Part shown: piece after piece, positions 62,327-64,000 of the stretch
Position numbering within the stretch: position 1 is the first letter of the stretch
How the letters are laid out: each line of letters starts with the position of its first letter
Assembly (NCBI GenBank): GCA_020622085.1
Contig: JAHRYM010000002.1
Location: 935,604 to 999,603, forward strand
DNA: 64,000 bases
Direction of reading: 5' to 3'
From: Paracoccaceae bacterium
Lineage (GTDB): Bacteria; Pseudomonadota; Alphaproteobacteria; Rhodobacterales; Rhodobacteraceae
The notes under the pieces: generated by a model
What the model saw: only the letters and a program-made list of their open reading frames with translations
Told to the model about the DNA's origin: nothing
Database searches by the model: none
Made by a program: the position numbers and the translations under genes

Positions 62327-62656
62327 ATGGCTATTCATGACTCTACCTCGAAGGCGGCGGCGGATGCGGCCTCGAAGATGTCGGACCGGATGTCTTCGGT
62401 AAAGGACGAACTGGGCGCGATGGCATCAAGCCTTTACGAGGGCGGCCGCGAACACGGAAAGGCATTGGCACGTTCGGCCAGCCATGATGCCAGCCGGCTG
62501 ATGGAAAAGGGAACGGAAGCCGCAGGTCAGTTGCGCACGCAGGCATCCGATCTTGCGGGTCGCACGCAGGAAATGGTGCGCGAACGTCCTGCCGTCGCGC
62601 TTGGCATCGCGGTGGGGCTTGGGGTGCTGGTCGGAATGCTGACGCGGCGCCGTTGA
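62327..62656 (+). CDS. ElaB/YqjD (DUF883)-like protein
   Basis: A 109-residue protein: a long amphipathic helical part with repeated Ala/Ser/Lys, then RERPAVALGIAVGLGVLVGMLTRRR, the C-terminal glycine-rich membrane segment with arginine end characteristic of the DUF883 family. ElaB/YqjD proteins associate with the inner membrane and ribosomes in stationary phase. AAAGGAGA precedes ATG 62327. It follows phyR and may belong to the stress regulon. Confidence 0.85.
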   Translation: MAIHDSTSKAAADAASKMSDRMSSVKDELGAMASSLYEGGREHGKALARSASHDASRLMEKGTEAAGQLRTQASDLAGRTQEMVRERPAVALGIAVGLGVLVGMLTRRR

Positions 62657-62663
62657 CGGCTGC

Positions 62664-62996
62664 GTGGCCATGGTCTTGATCCAGCTGTTCCTGAACAGGA
62701 TGAAGCGGACGGTCCGCAAGGCCGTCCGCAAGACCGCTCTGGGGGCCGCCGCAGCGTTCTGTGCGCTGGTGGCCCTTGGTTTCTTCACGGCTGCAGGGTT
62801 CCTGTGGCTGAGCGCAACCTTGAATCCGGTTGCTGCCGCTGCCATCGTCGGGGGGATTTACCTGGCGTTTGCCGTGTTGGCGATCATTCTTGCCGGCAAC
62901 GACCGCACCGACGAACCGGAGCCCGCACCTGTGGTCTGGTCTTCGCTGGCCGAGGCCTTTCTGGCAGGTCTTGCCACGACACGAAAGAAAAAGTGA
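62664..62996 (+). CDS. Small membrane protein (YqjE/DUF1469 or phage holin-like family)
   Basis: About 110 residues with two membrane segments (about 27-50 and 55-78) after a basic N-terminus and a hydrophilic tail ending in TTRKKK. The place behind a DUF883 gene matches the yqjD-yqjE pair of other proteobacteria. Either GTG 62664 or ATG 62670 may be the start; no strong ribosome site is seen, so translation may be coupled to the gene before. Confidence 0.7.
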   Translation: MAMVLIQLFLNRMKRTVRKAVRKTALGAAAAFCALVALGFFTAAGFLWLSATLNPVAAAAIVGGIYLAFAVLAIILAGNDRTDEPEPAPVVWSSLAEAFLAGLATTRKKK

Positions 62997-63023
62997 CATC
63001 AGATCCGGGCGCGGCCCTGGCGC

Positions 63024-63947
63024 TCAGCCCCGGGTGCTGCGGGCGCGATGTTCCCAGCGGAGCCGCGCCAGTTCGGCATTCACGACACCGCCCAGCAGCA
63101 CGATATAGGCCGAAATGTAGAACCACATGAGCAAGGCGATCACGGCGCCGATGGAGCCGTAGATCCGGTTGTAGCTGTGGAAGTTGGCCAGATAGAGCGA
63201 GAAGGCGGCCGAGGCCAGCGCCCAAAGGACCGCTGCCAGCAGCGCCCCAAGCGTGACCCAGGCATGACGGGCCTCGGGCTGGTTGGGGCCGTAGCGGTAG
63301 AACAGGCCCAAGGCGACAAGACCGACGACCGTCATCACCACGAAAGGCAGAACGGTCAGGATAAGCCCCTCCCACGACCCGAGGAACTCGACATGGGCGA
63401 GCACGGCCGTAACGCCGACGACGGTAGCAAATGCGGCAAGCACCAGCCCGATCAGCGCCAGTGTCATTGCCAGCGACGCAAACACCCGCAACAAGACCGG
63501 TTGATGGCCGCGCGAATGCACGGCGTTCAGGCCGGTGATCAACGAAGCGACGCCCGATCGGACCGAATAGAGGGCGATCAGCAAGGATATGACCGTAGTC
63601 CATCCATGCGTGCGGGTATTGGCCTGCAACAATGTGGTCAACTGGCCTTCCAGCAAAAGGAAAGCTTCTTCGGGGATGAAGTCCCGCGCGGCGTGCAGCC
63701 CGCCGGCGATGACGGTTGGATCGTAGAACCACCCCCAGATGGCGATGGTCGCTGCCATGCCAGGAAAGATCGAGAACATGCCATAAAAGGCAACTCCGGC
63801 CGCTATCAGCCCGAGATTGCGTTCGTCCAGCGCGTACCAGACGGCGCGCGTCAGTTCAGACAGGCGGATGGGCTCGATCGTGGACAGGAGCCGGCACTCC
63901 CTTCTGCGGGTTGCCGGTATCTTCGGCGATGGCCACCGGAACTGCAA
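63024..63947 (-). CDS. YihY/UPF0761 family (BrkB-like) inner membrane protein
   Basis: About 307 residues with six membrane segments. The family pattern is clear: DERNLGLIAAGVAFYGMFSIFPG (given in two parts), VISLLIALYSVRSGVASLITGLNAVHSR, and the C-terminal GSIGAVIALLMWFYISAYIVLLGGVVNAEL region. These proteins were once named ribonuclease BN by mistake; their function is unknown. The N-terminal 20-25 residues are poorly conserved in style, so a later start is possible. It is convergent with the small membrane protein gene. Confidence 0.88.
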   Translation of the reverse strand: MQFRWPSPKIPATRRRECRLLSTIEPIRLSELTRAVWYALDERNLGLIAAGVAFYGMFSIFPGMAATIAIWGWFYDPTVIAGGLHAARDFIPEEAFLLLEGQLTTLLQANTRTHGWTTVISLLIALYSVRSGVASLITGLNAVHSRGHQPVLLRVFASLAMTLALIGLVLAAFATVVGVTAVLAHVEFLGSWEGLILTVLPFVVMTVVGLVALGLFYRYGPNQPEARHAWVTLGALLAAVLWALASAAFSLYLANFHSYNRIYGSIGAVIALLMWFYISAYIVLLGGVVNAELARLRWEHRARSTRG

Positions 63948-64000
63948 CGCCCCGCGTCTTGTCCGGTTTAACGGAAAGGTGCTGCAATCGGCACCGGATG
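63948..64000. other. Window edge, no feature seen
   Basis: The last 53 bases lie upstream of the yihY-like gene. I see no complete gene or clear signal in them. Confidence 0.3.

Noticed and set aside
62664-62996. Phage holin with a lysis role
   Set aside because: The two-segment membrane protein follows a DUF883 gene in a stress locus and has no phage neighbours, so a YqjE-like role is more likely.

Overview
The window looks like a chromosomal segment of an alphaproteobacterium of the family Rhodobacteraceae. It is GC-rich, and it carries the senC-regA-hvrA/regB redox-regulation block close to ahcY, a hemD-mic60-hemY block, the alphaproteobacterial general stress response core (phyR, nepR, ecfG and a HisKA_2-type kinase), the timA-mltA-smr/fxsA/secB cluster, addBA, hslVU and tamAB. 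The genus cannot be fixed from sequence reading alone.

Layout. 1-5623: host genes (start of gltD, uppP, an epimerase-like protein, tRNA-Leu(CAG), an AhpD-like protein divergent from a MarR regulator with a cysteine-rich tail, a secreted protein and a CPGC redoxin). 5727-20495: an integrated mobile element. 20584-27614: hemY-mic60-hemD, then tsaD-gpsA-yciI-EVE, then a DUF2853 gene. 27724-35864: methyltransferase, ahcY, acyltransferase, HD hydrolase, LysR (probably HvrB), hvrA-regA-senC and regB. 35953-46122: PAS protein, tsaE, amgK, murU, addB, addA. 46189-53033: trxA, hslVU, an esterase-like lipoprotein, smr-mltA-timA, fxsA, secB. 53200-58868: tamA-tamB. 58862-63947: kinase, ecfG-nepR, phyR and three envelope-stress type genes.

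The main discovery is the 14.7 kb element. It sits inside the anticodon arm of a tRNA-Thr(CGT) gene. The two gene halves lie 14.7 kb apart (5691-5742 and 20480-20519, both minus strand), share a 16-bp direct repeat, and rejoin in silico into a perfect 76-nt tRNA. Neither junction rebuilds a working gene, but the element carries its own complete, divergent tRNA-Thr(CGT) (5828-5900) 85 bp inside the left end. From the right end it encodes an atypical tyrosine integrase, an AlpA-like regulator and an unknown 397-residue protein. These are followed by a tightly overlapped minus-strand operon of small proteins leading into a packaging module: a small-terminase-like HTH protein, a terminase ATPase and a separate terminase nuclease. 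The left half carries a type II restriction-modification pair, a DUF3489 protein, a membrane glycosyltransferase and an HNH nuclease. No portal, capsid, tail or lysis gene is visible. I read it as a phage-satellite-like island that would pack its DNA into another phage's particles; this is inference.

Elsewhere, two overlapping divergent promoters of the EcfG type (GGAAC-N16/17-CGTT) lie between phyR and nepR. The short leader of ahcY holds a dyad that could be an HvrB operator or an RNA pseudoknot. A structured intergenic stretch near 27095-27180 may encode a small RNA.
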